From a virus, in IMG/VR virus record IMGVR_UViG_3300050821_008607, positions 34,184-98,183 of that record: a stretch of DNA of 64,000 nucleotides; one strand, written 5' to 3'. Positions 47,935 through 55,602 of this stretch are shown piece after piece. Position numbers and translations under genes: made by a program. The notes under the pieces were generated by a model. That model saw nothing but the letters and a program-made list of their open reading frames with translations. It searched no databases and was not told where the DNA came from. Positions within the stretch are counted from its first letter, which is position 1; every line of letters starts with the position of its first letter.

Positions 47935-48780
47935 ATGTCCCGCGTCTACTTCCATTCCCCGTCCGGCGACGCCGAGCTGCTGGGTTCGGAGCGCTACCAC
48001 CTGAGCGGCCTCGCGAAGGCCACTGCCATGGGCCAGGTGATCCAAGACCCTGACCGGTTCCGCGCCCTCCTGCCCCCTGGGCACTACCTGAGCCAGCTCC
48101 GTTCGAACCATCCGGGCGCCTGGGCTGGCTGGTACGAGACAGCTCTGAAGACGGGTGACGCGGTGATCGAGTACGAGGGTCAGCCGATCGAGTCGTTCGC
48201 GCTGCTCCTGAACACGGCGCTGGAGACCGGCGACGAGGCCCTACGGTTGGCGGCGCGGATCGACGGGCAGTGCGAGATCCACGGATGGGTCGACGGCCCC
48301 AACCGGAAGTGGCTGGCCGGGATGATGCGGGCGGCCGTCGATGCCGGGATGTTCCGGCGGGGCTTCTTGGCCGGCCCAGGGCCGGGCGGCGAGCGGGTGT
48401 GGTCGGAGCAGGGCTGGGGCGAGGTCATCGCACTGCTGCTGGCCCGGGACGACGAGCCGGTCGTGATGTCGTACTCGGTGTGCAAGGGCTTCCCGAATCC
48501 CACGGCCGCTGGTGTGGTGTCCATCGAGGATGATCCCGACGAGGAGTTCGAGGGCGCGCGTGAGGCGTTCGACCTGCTGCCGAGGTCGGAACAGTGGGCG
48601 ACGTGCATGGCCGAGCTGCGCACGGGCGTGAACGGGCTGGAGTTCAAGCCGGACAACTGGGAGGAGTTCCGGTTCGTTCACCGGCTGTCGATGCTGGACC
48701 TGATGGCCGACGACTGGGAGGAGCGGCTGCGGGAGACAGCGGCCTGGCTGCGGGAGGCTGCTGCTGCCGACGCCCCGTAA
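47935..48780 (+). CDS. Conserved actinobacterial mobile-element protein
   Basis: A 281-aa protein starting MSRVYFHSPSGDAELLGSER. Other parts: RIDGQCEIHGWVDGPNRKWL, MRAAVDAGMFRRGFLAGPGP and a helical acidic end. Proteins with this opening occur in actinobacterial phages and integrative elements; function unknown. Starts 4 nt after the HTH gene stop and is followed by a strong terminator, so these two form one operon. Confidence 0.6.
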   Translation: MSRVYFHSPSGDAELLGSERYHLSGLAKATAMGQVIQDPDRFRALLPPGHYLSQLRSNHPGAWAGWYETALKTGDAVIEYEGQPIESFALLLNTALETGDEALRLAARIDGQCEIHGWVDGPNRKWLAGMMRAAVDAGMFRRGFLAGPGPGGERVWSEQGWGEVIALLLARDDEPVVMSYSVCKGFPNPTAAGVVSIEDDPDEEFEGAREAFDLLPRSEQWATCMAELRTGVNGLEFKPDNWEEFRFVHRLSMLDLMADDWEERLRETAAWLREAAAADAP

Positions 48781-48848
48781 AGAATCTTGCTCCGCCGCGA
48801 GGGTAACCGCCCCTCCCGCCCCTACAACCAGGTAGCCGCCTCAGCGCG

Positions 48849-48886
48849 GAAGGCCCCGCGCCGGCAACCACCGGCGCGGGGCCTTC
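48849..48886 (+). terminator. Strong bidirectional terminator
   Basis: A perfect 16-bp stem (48849-48864 with 48871-48886) and 6-nt loop starts GAAGG and ends CCTTC. It ends the plus-strand operon. The stretch from here to 49157 shows no convincing gene; a plus-strand frame at 48944 has poor composition and overlaps the minus gene. Confidence 0.7.
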
Positions 48887-49157
48887 GTCTGCTCCTGGCA
48901 CCCGTCGTCAGCTCTCCATCGAGAGCGCAGCGGCGGCCAGGCGATGGCTCTGCGCATTGTCTCGATGCGCGCCATCGCGCCCTTCTTCCTTGCCAAGCCG
49001 TGGGCCCACGGCTACGAGGAATGGGGCAAGCGGGGAGGATGGTCGAGGGATCTCCACGGCCGGTGCGGCGTGAAGCTGCTGCATCCAGCATGCCGGTCCC
49101 AGCGCCTCGGATCGGCGGTCGGGCAGCCAAACCACCCGCTCGGGTGCCGTCGGAGCA

Positions 49158-49589
49158 TTAGCCCCGCTGCAGGACCTGCGCCCGGAGTGCGCGGAGTACG
49201 ACTGCGATGTCGTCGACGTCGATGAACGTGCCGATGGCGCGCAGCACGGCCGTCCCGATGATCTTCGCAGTTTCGAGGTCGGCACCGCGATGGTCGGCGG
49301 TCTGCCGGAGCACGGAGGTGAGGGTGTACACGAGTTGGGCCTGCTGGGTGGAGTTCATCTCCGCGAGCAGGCGCGGCATCTCGTGGGGGCCGGTCGACGC
49401 GTCGATTCCGACCATGGTCAGCAGGATGCGGTGCAGGTTGTCTTCGCCGTACCGGGCGAGGAGGTCCGGGAGGGGCCGTTCGCCGGGGCCGGTGAGGGCG
49501 GCGAGGTTGGCGTCGTTGCCGGTGGTGATCGCTTCGAGTGCTGCTACGGCGCGGAGATGTTCGTCGTCGGTGAGGTGGTCGTCTTCCAT
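49158..49589 (-). CDS. Hypothetical helical protein
   Basis: A 143-aa acidic, helix-rich protein: DEHLRAVAALEAITTGNDAN, PDLLARYGEDNLHRILLTMV, KIIGTAVLRAIGTFIDVDD. Stands alone on the minus strand between terminator and next operon. A small dyad GACTA-N7-TAGTC lies upstream (49676-49692). Unrecognised. Confidence 0.55.
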   Translation of the reverse strand: MEDDHLTDDEHLRAVAALEAITTGNDANLAALTGPGERPLPDLLARYGEDNLHRILLTMVGIDASTGPHEMPRLLAEMNSTQQAQLVYTLTSVLRQTADHRGADLETAKIIGTAVLRAIGTFIDVDDIAVVLRALRAQVLQRG

Positions 49590-49697
49590 GTCTGGACGCT
49601 ACGGGGCTGATACCTGCCAGGGTGCGGGGATGGGTGAAACCACCCGGGCGGTGCATGCGGAGCTGTGATGCATTGACTACTTCAACTAGTCACGGCG

Positions 49698-50057
49698 TCA
49701 GTCCACCCACCGTTCCCGCACGTGCGCCGCGAAGTCCATCACCTGATCGGGGTGGTGCTCGACGTACAGCAGGTCTCCGGCGTGCCCGACGACGTGCGGG
49801 TCCCACTGGCCCTCGTACTGGTGGCCGTGGACGGCGTCGGCGACCCGCGTCATGATCGCGTCGAGGTCGGCCTCGGACGCTTCGGGCGGGAGGTACACGC
49901 CGATGGTGTAGCCGCTCGGGTAGGCCGGGGCGGGCTGCTCGGTGCCGAGCCGCACGGCCTGTTCCATCTCGGCGCGCGCTTCCGATACCCGCTGCTCGCT
50001 GGTGACGACCCGGGGCCGCAGCTCGGACCATGTGGTGTAGCCGGGCTGCTCGCTCAC
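49698..50057 (-). CDS. Protein cotranscribed with XRE regulator
   Basis: GTG at 50057 overlaps the preceding stop (GTGA); 119 aa. YTTWSELRPRVVTSEQRVSE, SGYTIGVYLPPEASEADLDA, HHPDQVMDFAAHVRERWVD. The two-gene layout with an HTH protein resembles toxin-antitoxin pairs, but no toxin fold is recognisable. Confidence 0.55.
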   Translation of the reverse strand: MSEQPGYTTWSELRPRVVTSEQRVSEARAEMEQAVRLGTEQPAPAYPSGYTIGVYLPPEASEADLDAIMTRVADAVHGHQYEGQWDPHVVGHAGDLLYVEHHPDQVMDFAAHVRERWVD

Positions 50058-50359
50058 GCGGCATCTCCTTCGACGATCTTCCGCCGTGGTTCCCCGGCCA
50101 CCACCAGCCGGATCTCGGCCTCGTATCCCATGGCGTGTAGGTACCGGGCGAGGGTGGCGACCGGGATGTTCCCGTCGCCGCTGAAGACCCGGCGCACAGC
50201 CCGGCGGCGCACACCGAGCTCGATGGCCAGCTGCTCGACGCTCAGCCCGGAGGCGACCTTGGCGTCCCAGAGGAGGTGCAGGGCCTCATGCCGGAGCCGG
50301 GCCGCCGCGAGACGGCGCGCTCCATCAGGGGTGGCGGCGACACGGTCGTACAGGGTCAC
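50054..50359 (-). CDS. XRE-family HTH protein
   Basis: A 101-aa protein. Long first helix (GARRLAAARLRHEALHLLWD) then SGLSVEQLAIELGVRRRAVR and VFSGDGNIPVATLARYLHAM, the full HTH_3 pattern of small actinobacterial regulators. Probably represses its own operon with the downstream partner. Confidence 0.75.
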   Translation of the reverse strand: MTLYDRVAATPDGARRLAAARLRHEALHLLWDAKVASGLSVEQLAIELGVRRRAVRRVFSGDGNIPVATLARYLHAMGYEAEIRLVVAGEPRRKIVEGDAA

Positions 50360-50667
50360 GGCTGCCTCCCGAGCCCGCCCAGGCTGAACGTCCCGTCAGC
50401 CGCGAACAGGGCCTTCTGTTCGGCGAGCGGCATACCTTCGAGGCTGGTCCAGCACCGCGGGCAGGATGTTCCGTCGGTCGGGTACGGGTCGCCGCACCAC
50501 CGGCACGGTTCGCCGGGCTGCTCGCTGGGGCCGTGGCACGGGTGTTCGTCGTGGGGATGGGCGGGGGCGATGCATGGCCCGCAGGACAGGCACCGGTCCG
50601 TGCCTGGCTGGCGCCAATGCGGCTGGTAGATCTCGGTGCAGGCCGGGCAGCGGAACGTGTCGCTCAT
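50356..50667 (-). CDS. Multi-zinc protein
   Basis: A 103-aa protein with four Cys pairs: FRCPACTE, RCLSCGPCI, CRWCGDPY, SCPRCWTSL. The last two form a double zinc ribbon. Coupled to the XRE gene (ATGA). Possibly nucleic-acid binding. Confidence 0.55.
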   Translation of the reverse strand: MSDTFRCPACTEIYQPHWRQPGTDRCLSCGPCIAPAHPHDEHPCHGPSEQPGEPCRWCGDPYPTDGTSCPRCWTSLEGMPLAEQKALFAADGTFSLGGLGRQP

Positions 50668-50704
50668 CGCCCCAGGATGGCAGCAGTGTGGCGCGCGGCG
50701 CTGC

Positions 50705-50836
50705 TCACCGGAGCAGGTTGGGCCAGAAGCGGGGCTTGTGCGGGCAGCGCTGCCACCACCACAGGATCAGGTCCTCGCGGTGGCAGTAGTGCCTGATGCC
50801 CTGCTCGTACATCCAGTGCGTGACGCGCGTCTTCAT
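50705..50836 (-). CDS. 43-aa Trp/His-rich micro-protein
   Basis: ATG at 50836: KTRVTHWMYEQGIRHYCHRE, then DLILWWWQRCPHKPRFWP. Unusually rich in aromatic residues. Not coupled to neighbours, so moderate support. Confidence 0.4.
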   Translation of the reverse strand: MKTRVTHWMYEQGIRHYCHREDLILWWWQRCPHKPRFWPNLLR

Positions 50837-50899
50837 GGCACAAGTGTGGCGCGCTCCGGTCCCTTCGCTGGCAGAAGCGCGCCACGTGCAGGTTAGCGG

Positions 50900-51436
50900 T
50901 CAGCCGAGTTGCCGGGTCGCAGCCTCGTACTCCTTGGCCTGGGACGGCTTGAGAAGGTGGGAGACACGGACGAGGACATCGCCCTGGACGTAGTCGTACT
51001 CCGCTGCTGCGGGCAGGGATGCGGTGACGGCCTGGATGTACTTGGCGCGGGCGGTGGCGTCTTCGGGGGTGGCGAAGACTTCGATGCTGCCGCCGAACTG
51101 GATGTCGCCCTTGTCGAGGCCGGTGGTGTCGGCCGGGTTGACGCGGGTGTCTTTGAACTGGACTTTGCTGGTGTATTCGTGGGGCCGGCCGATGAGGTTG
51201 TTGCCGTCGTTGTTTTCGGTGACGACGTTGGTGAGTTTCGCGGTGGTGATTTTTGCGGCGAGTTGGGTCATGGCGGTGGTGGCTGTGAGCGGTGTGGTGG
51301 CTTTGGCCGGGGCGGTGGTTGCGGTGGCCGCGGCGGGCGCGGCCGGGGTGGCGACGGCGGCGGGTTTCGCGGTGCTGGCGCATCCGGTGAGCGCGAGCAG
51401 GGTGGCACAGGACGCGAGGGTGAGGGTTCGGCGCAT
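50900..51436 (-). CDS. Lipoprotein
   Basis: A 178-aa protein with a lipoprotein signal (RRTLTLASCATLLALTGC, lipobox LTGC, Cys 19). An Ala/Thr/Pro linker is followed by a folded domain: ITTAKLTNVVTENNDGNNLI, YTSKVQFKDTR, GSIEVFATPEDATARAKYIQ, YDYVQGDVLVRVSHLLKPSQ. It would be anchored outside the membrane. Phage lipoproteins beside immunity genes often block superinfection; that role is inferred here from position. Confidence 0.75.
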   Translation of the reverse strand: MRRTLTLASCATLLALTGCASTAKPAAVATPAAPAAATATTAPAKATTPLTATTAMTQLAAKITTAKLTNVVTENNDGNNLIGRPHEYTSKVQFKDTRVNPADTTGLDKGDIQFGGSIEVFATPEDATARAKYIQAVTASLPAAAEYDYVQGDVLVRVSHLLKPSQAKEYEAATRQLG

Positions 51437-51540
51437 CCCGGCAGCCTCGCAGGGTTGTGCGCGTCGTGTGCGCAGTGTTGCCGAACGGTTACGTGAGGTG
51501 CGGGCGTGCGCTGCTGTGCGGGGACGCGCGCTGGCGTGCG

Positions 51541-51927
51541 CTACTCGGCGTCGGAAGTACGGCGCCGCTGGAGCGCCTCGACCAGAGCCAACAGGATCGG
51601 GGCGTCAGCCGGGTCGATACCCCATGCTTCGGCGGCCTCGTACACGTCCGGGGCCCGGGTCGGCGTGGGGGCGTCGGGGAAGTCGTTGGGCTCGGCATCG
51701 CCGGAGCGGATCAGCATTTCGGACACCTCGATCCCGAGCACTCGCGCGAGGCGCAGCTGCGATCCGACGTCGGGCATGGTCTGGCCGTTGAAGGTGCGGC
51801 CGATCTGCGTCGAGGAGATCCCGGTGGCCTTGGCGAGGGCGGCTTGTGCGCCGCGCGCGCCGTCGAGGTCGTAGCCGGCGGCCAGGGCTCGGTGGCGTAG
51901 CCACTCAGCGAAGGTCAGCTCGGGCAC
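51541..51927 (-). CDS. XRE-family repressor, immunity repressor candidate
   Basis: GTG at 51927 behind GAGGAG gives 128 aa. HTH at about 29-60 (AALAKATGISSTQIGRTFNG, PDVGSQLRLARVLGIEVSEM). The C-terminal part (YEAAEAWGIDPADAPILLAL) is a helical oligomerisation-like region. It is divergent from the early plus-strand operon with two GATATC palindromes between them, the usual layout of a lysogeny switch. Confidence 0.75.
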   Translation of the reverse strand: MPELTFAEWLRHRALAAGYDLDGARGAQAALAKATGISSTQIGRTFNGQTMPDVGSQLRLARVLGIEVSEMLIRSGDAEPNDFPDAPTPTRAPDVYEAAEAWGIDPADAPILLALVEALQRRRTSDAE

Positions 51928-51947
51928 GGTTCTCCTCGGACGTTGGA

Positions 51948-51969
51948 GCGATATCGCGGCGATATCGCC
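51948..51969. promoter_or_regulatory. Back-to-back palindromic operators
   Basis: GCGATATCGC (51948-51957) and GGCGATATCGCC (51958-51969) are perfect palindromes placed end to end, 21 bp upstream of the repressor start. Their centres are about 11 bp apart, one helical turn, which suits cooperative repressor dimers. Confidence 0.75.
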
Positions 51970-52038
51970 TGGTGAGCGTAGCGTGCGCGCTCCCCCCTTC
52001 GTCAGGCACACGCCGCTTATGAGCCACTCCTGACATTG

Positions 52039-52067
52039 TTGCGCGCGCGCCCCGTTGGGCATAGGAT
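52039..52067 (+). promoter_or_regulatory. Early rightward promoter candidate
   Basis: TTGCGC (52039-52044) and TAGGAT (52062-52067) with a 17-bp spacer, pointing into the small HTH gene. Transcription would begin about 52074. It lies roughly 70-90 bp from the GATATC operators. Confidence 0.5.
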
Positions 52068-52096
52068 TACTGCATGCGCGCCACTACTGGGCACGC

Positions 52097-52369
52097 ATGC
52101 AACTTCCATGTGTTTCCCCTGCCCAGGAGGCGATCATCGCGACCTTCCGACTCCGCGCCGACGTGCTGCGCGAAGCCGCCGCCGAACGCGGAGACCCCAG
52201 CATCCGCCGCATCGTCCGCACCACCGGCATCGACCGGTCCGTCATCTACCGCAACCTCAAGGGCCGTTCCGAACCCTCGCTCGGAACCCTCATGCGCTTT
52301 CACGCCTGCTACGGCATCCACGTCGAAGACCTCGTCGCCGAAGCCGAGTCCACTGTCGACGCCAACTGA
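52097..52369 (+). CDS. Small HTH protein, Cro-like position
   Basis: ATG at 52097 (no strong Shine-Dalgarno) gives 90 aa. TFRLRADVLREAAAERGDPS, IRRIVRTTGIDRSVIYRNLK and EPSLGTLMRFHACYGIHVED form an XRE-type HTH. First gene of the plus-strand early operon and divergent from the repressor. The start is uncertain, since AGGAGG lies inside the frame at 52127-52132. Confidence 0.65.
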   Translation: MQLPCVSPAQEAIIATFRLRADVLREAAAERGDPSIRRIVRTTGIDRSVIYRNLKGRSEPSLGTLMRFHACYGIHVEDLVAEAESTVDAN

Positions 52370-52408
52370 CCGACCCCACCGCTGCGCTGATCGACGGAGA
52401 ACGAGCAC

Positions 52409-53317
52409 GTGAGCATCGACGCCATGAAGTGGGTGATGGAGATCGCCCCGGCGTTTCCACCGCACCTCTTCAGCACCCTCACGGGGCTGGCGTGGCACGC
52501 CGACACGAAGGGACGGGGAAGCTACCCGTCCGTTGCCCGACTGGCCGCATACGGCTGCAAGGCACCCCGATCCGTCCAGCGCGACCTGAGGGAACTGGAG
52601 GAGCTGAAGATGATCCGCCTCGGTAACCAGAGCCTGGCCGAGCACATCCCGGCAGACCGCCGCCCTCCGGTGTACGACCTCGCGGTTGAGCGGGTGGTGG
52701 ACGGCGGCACTCGTGTTCCGCCGTGGTCCGCATCCGGTCGGCCGAAGCGAACAGCAGAACGGGGTGCCGTGGATGACACCCCGAACGGGGCGACACCAGC
52801 GTCACCCCGAAAGAAGAACGGGGTGACATCCACGACGGAACGGGGTGACGCCCATGGTTCGAACGGGGCGACGTACACGTCACCCAATCCTTCCTTTGAA
52901 CCGTCAGGTGAACCTCTCTCTCCCGACGCGCCCGAACCGACCGCCCCGGAGCCTCCCGCCGCCAGCGAGAGAGAGACGGAGGCTGCGCCCGAAAAGCCAA
53001 CCGCAGCACAGCGGGCCGTCCGCTCCAGTGGCGTCGTTTCCGCCGCCGAGGAGCAGGCGTTCATCGACTGGTGCACGGCCAAGTTCGACATCAAGGGGCC
53101 GGGCTGGTGGCGGACCTGCGCCGCCGACATCCCCGAGCACGCCGAGACGTGGCGGGCCAGCCACGCCAGCAGGAGCAGCCCCGCCTCCGGCCTGCCGGAC
53201 TGGTGCACCCGCTGCAACGACGGCGCGGAGGCTGCGCGCTACAACCCGAAGTTCCGCAAGACCTCGGACGGGGCGCTCTGCCGCGACTGTCATCCCGACG
53301 CCGCATCAGCGGCCTGA
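52409..53317 (+). CDS. HTH replication-initiator-like protein
   Basis: A 302-aa protein (GTG start). Residues 1-100 are a winged-helix domain: LTGLAWHADTKGRGSYPSVA, RLAAYGCKAPRSVQRDLREL, VYDLAVERVV, as in phage replication initiators. Residues about 110-170 are low-complexity and encoded by the GAACGGGG repeats. The C-terminus holds CTAKFDIKGPGWWRTCAAD and a zinc motif (WCTRCNDG, LCRDCHPD). It probably opens the origin for the host or phage replication machinery. Confidence 0.7.
   Translation: MSIDAMKWVMEIAPAFPPHLFSTLTGLAWHADTKGRGSYPSVARLAAYGCKAPRSVQRDLRELEELKMIRLGNQSLAEHIPADRRPPVYDLAVERVVDGGTRVPPWSASGRPKRTAERGAVDDTPNGATPASPRKKNGVTSTTERGDAHGSNGATYTSPNPSFEPSGEPLSPDAPEPTAPEPPAASERETEAAPEKPTAAQRAVRSSGVVSAAEEQAFIDWCTAKFDIKGPGWWRTCAADIPEHAETWRASHASRSSPASGLPDWCTRCNDGAEAARYNPKFRKTSDGALCRDCHPDAASAA
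52757..52872 (+). repeat. Five iteron-like repeats inside the initiator gene
   Basis: GAACGGGGYGMC occurs at 52757, 52783, 52816, 52838 and 52861 (last four GAACGGGGYGAC), spaced 22-33 bp. Reverse-oriented ACCCCG motifs lie between them. A direct-repeat array inside an initiator gene is how lambda-type origins are built. Confidence 0.65.
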
Positions 53318-53329
53318 GCAAGGATCACC

Positions 53330-54478
53330 ATGACCACCACGACCGGCTTGACCCTGGACGACCTGTTCCCACCGGAGGCGCTGGCCGCCGCGCTGGAGGC
53401 GCAGCACGTCACCCGTAAGCAGCACCCCGACCTGCCGCTGCACATCCTCACCTACACCCGGGAGTGCCAGTACGGGCACATCTGGACGCCCGTCACCATG
53501 CAGTGCCGCGGCCTGATAGCGGACGCCGGGGGCCGGATCGTCGCGTTCCCGTTCCCGAAGATCTTCGTGACGGCGATGCACGGCGTCCACGACTTCGCCC
53601 CGCCGCTGCCGGTCGACGAGCCGTTCGAGATCTTCGAGAAGGCCGACGGCAGCCTGATCATCGTGTTCCACTACGACGGCCACTGGCACGCCGCCTCCAA
53701 GGGCAGCTTCATCAGCGAGCAGGCCGACTGGGCGCAGCAGTGGATCGACGCCGCCGACCTCAGCCGGCTGGACCCTCGGCTCACCTACCTCGCCGAGGCG
53801 ATCTACCCGGCGAACCGGATCGTGTGCGACTACGGGCCCCGCGAGGACCTCGTGCTCCTGGCCGCGTACCGGCCCGCTGACGGGTCGGAGGAGCTGCTGT
53901 CGACGGTTGCCCCGCACTGGGCTCCGATCGGGTCGGTGATTCGCTCCTGGGGCCTGGACGACGACGTCAGCAAGCTGGAGGCCCTGGCCGCGGCGAGCGT
54001 CACGCTCGGCGGTGACGAGGTCGGCGGGACGGAGGAGGAGGGCTACGTCATCCGCTTCGCGTCCGGCCAGCGCGCCAAGGTCAAGCTGTCCGCCTACCTG
54101 ACGCTGCACAAGCTGTTCACCGGCACGAACGAGCGCACGATCTGGGAGGTGCTCGCCTCCGGCCAGGACCCGGCCGTGCTCTTCGACACCGTCCCGGACG
54201 AGTTCGCCGACTGGGCCCGCGGCATTGCCGACCGACTGCGCGCCGAGCACGGCCGACTGGTCCGCGAGGCTGCCAGCGCCTACGCCGACATCGTCGACAT
54301 CCAGCTGGGCACTCTCGACTTCACGCGCAAGGACTTCGCGATCGCCGCCGCCAAGTCCGACTGCCGCTCCGCACTGTTCCTGCTCCTCGACAAGCGCGAC
54401 GACGCCGTCAGGGCCTGGGCGTGGAAGCAGATCAAGCCCCGCGGCGACAAGCCCTTCAAGAACGACGAGGACAACTGA
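53330..54478 (+). CDS. RNA ligase, T4 Rnl1-like
   Basis: A 382-aa protein. The nucleotidyl-transfer motif I is EKADGSL with Lys 104 as the adenylated residue, preceded by QCRGLI near 58-63. Motif IIIa-like LTYLAEAIYPANRIV, motif IV EEGYVIRF and motif V VKLSAYLTLHK follow in order. The C-terminal domain is helical, as in Rnl1. It should seal 3'-OH and 5'-phosphate RNA ends using ATP. The kinase-phosphatase that prepares such ends is the next gene, 2 nt away. Confidence 0.85.
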   Translation: MTTTTGLTLDDLFPPEALAAALEAQHVTRKQHPDLPLHILTYTRECQYGHIWTPVTMQCRGLIADAGGRIVAFPFPKIFVTAMHGVHDFAPPLPVDEPFEIFEKADGSLIIVFHYDGHWHAASKGSFISEQADWAQQWIDAADLSRLDPRLTYLAEAIYPANRIVCDYGPREDLVLLAAYRPADGSEELLSTVAPHWAPIGSVIRSWGLDDDVSKLEALAAASVTLGGDEVGGTEEEGYVIRFASGQRAKVKLSAYLTLHKLFTGTNERTIWEVLASGQDPAVLFDTVPDEFADWARGIADRLRAEHGRLVREAASAYADIVDIQLGTLDFTRKDFAIAAAKSDCRSALFLLLDKRDDAVRAWAWKQIKPRGDKPFKNDEDN

Positions 54479-54480
54479 CC

Positions 54481-55398
54481 ATGCCCACGATCCACTTCAC
54501 GACCGGCCTGCCCGCCAGCGGCAAGACCAGCTGCGCCACCCGGCTCGTCCGCGACGCCAAGGGCAGCCTGCGCCGCATCAACCTCGACGACATCCGCGCC
54601 ATGCTCGACTCCGCCTACGGGCAGTCCGTCTGGACCCACCGCCACGAGGCGACCGCCCAGAAGATCCAGAAGGAGGCACTCCGGGCCGCGCTGTCCGACG
54701 GCTTCGATGTGATCGTCGACAACACGCACCTGACGCCACGAATGCCGGGCCGGCTGAAGTCGGTGCTCTCCGAGTTCGACGACCTCGCCTTCGAGGTCCA
54801 CGACTTCACCGGCGAGGACGTCGAGGACTGCATCTTCCGCGACGGCGGTCGTGCGAAGCCCGTCGGCGAGGACGTCATCCGCAAGCTCTGGCAGCGGCAC
54901 CAGTCCGCGACCAAGGGCGGTTGGCGGCTGACCGCGGAGTGGCTGGCGGACCGGTTCGTGCCGACGCTCTACGTGGCGGACGCCTCGCTCCCGGCCGCTG
55001 TCCTGGTGGACATTGATGGGACGCTCGCGCTCAAGGGCGACCGTGGCGTGTACGACTTCGAGCACTGCGGCCGGGACCACCTCAACAAGCCCGTCGCCCA
55101 TGCGGTCGGGCTGCTCCGCAAGGCCGGGGATCAGATCATCCTGCTGTCCGGCCGCGGCAGCGAGTACCGGATGCAGACCCTCGCGTGGCTTGTCGAACAC
55201 GAGGTGTGGTTCGACGAACTGCACATGCGCCCCGAGAAGGACACCCGCCGCGACGACGTCGTGAAGGCCGAGCTGTTCGACGCCCATGTCCGCAACCGGT
55301 TCAACGTCCGTATGAGCCTCGACGACCGGGACCGCGTGGTCTCGCTCTGGCGCCGGATGGGCCTGCCGTGCTGGCAGGTCGCACCCGGCAACTTCTGA
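54481..55398 (+). CDS. Polynucleotide 5'-kinase / 3'-phosphatase, T4 Pnkp-like
   Basis: A 305-aa two-domain enzyme. Kinase: P-loop GLPASGKT at 9-16, the same position as in T4 Pnkp, with NLDDIRAML and VIVDNTHLTPRMPGRLKSV. Phosphatase: VLVDIDGTLAL (DxDGT), ILLSGRGSEYRMQT and RMSLDDRDRVVSLWRRMG. It phosphorylates 5'-OH ends and removes 3'-phosphates, creating substrates for the ligase. Together they form an end-healing and sealing pair used by T4 against anticodon nucleases. Confidence 0.9.
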   Translation: MPTIHFTTGLPASGKTSCATRLVRDAKGSLRRINLDDIRAMLDSAYGQSVWTHRHEATAQKIQKEALRAALSDGFDVIVDNTHLTPRMPGRLKSVLSEFDDLAFEVHDFTGEDVEDCIFRDGGRAKPVGEDVIRKLWQRHQSATKGGWRLTAEWLADRFVPTLYVADASLPAAVLVDIDGTLALKGDRGVYDFEHCGRDHLNKPVAHAVGLLRKAGDQIILLSGRGSEYRMQTLAWLVEHEVWFDELHMRPEKDTRRDDVVKAELFDAHVRNRFNVRMSLDDRDRVVSLWRRMGLPCWQVAPGNF

Positions 55399-55437
55399 CC
55401 AGCTCCACCCAACTCACCCACAGATCAAGGAACCCTC

Positions 55438-55602
55438 GTGCATTCGTATGGATCTCTCGCCGGTACTGGCGCAGCCCTCAGCCTCTGGGGCATCGCCTAC
55501 GGGCAAATCTGGCTGGTCGCCAGCACCGTCACGCTCGTCGGCATAGGCGCCCTGGTCATCCGGGCCCGCTTCCGCCGCGGTCGCACTCCGCAGGACCACT
55601 GA
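55438..55602 (+). CDS. 54-aa membrane protein next to glycosyltransferase
   Basis: GTG at 55438 behind AAGGA; its TGA overlaps the next ATG. HSYGSLAGTGAALSLWGIAY and QIWLVASTVTLVGIGALVI form a membrane hairpin or single span; the end is basic (RARFRRGRTPQDH). It is probably a partner of the glycosyltransferase. Confidence 0.6.
   Translation: MHSYGSLAGTGAALSLWGIAYGQIWLVASTVTLVGIGALVIRARFRRGRTPQDH

Noticed and set aside
48944-49225. Plus-strand frame of 93 codons
   Set aside because: Arg/Cys-rich end, no good ribosome site, overlaps the end of a better minus-strand gene.
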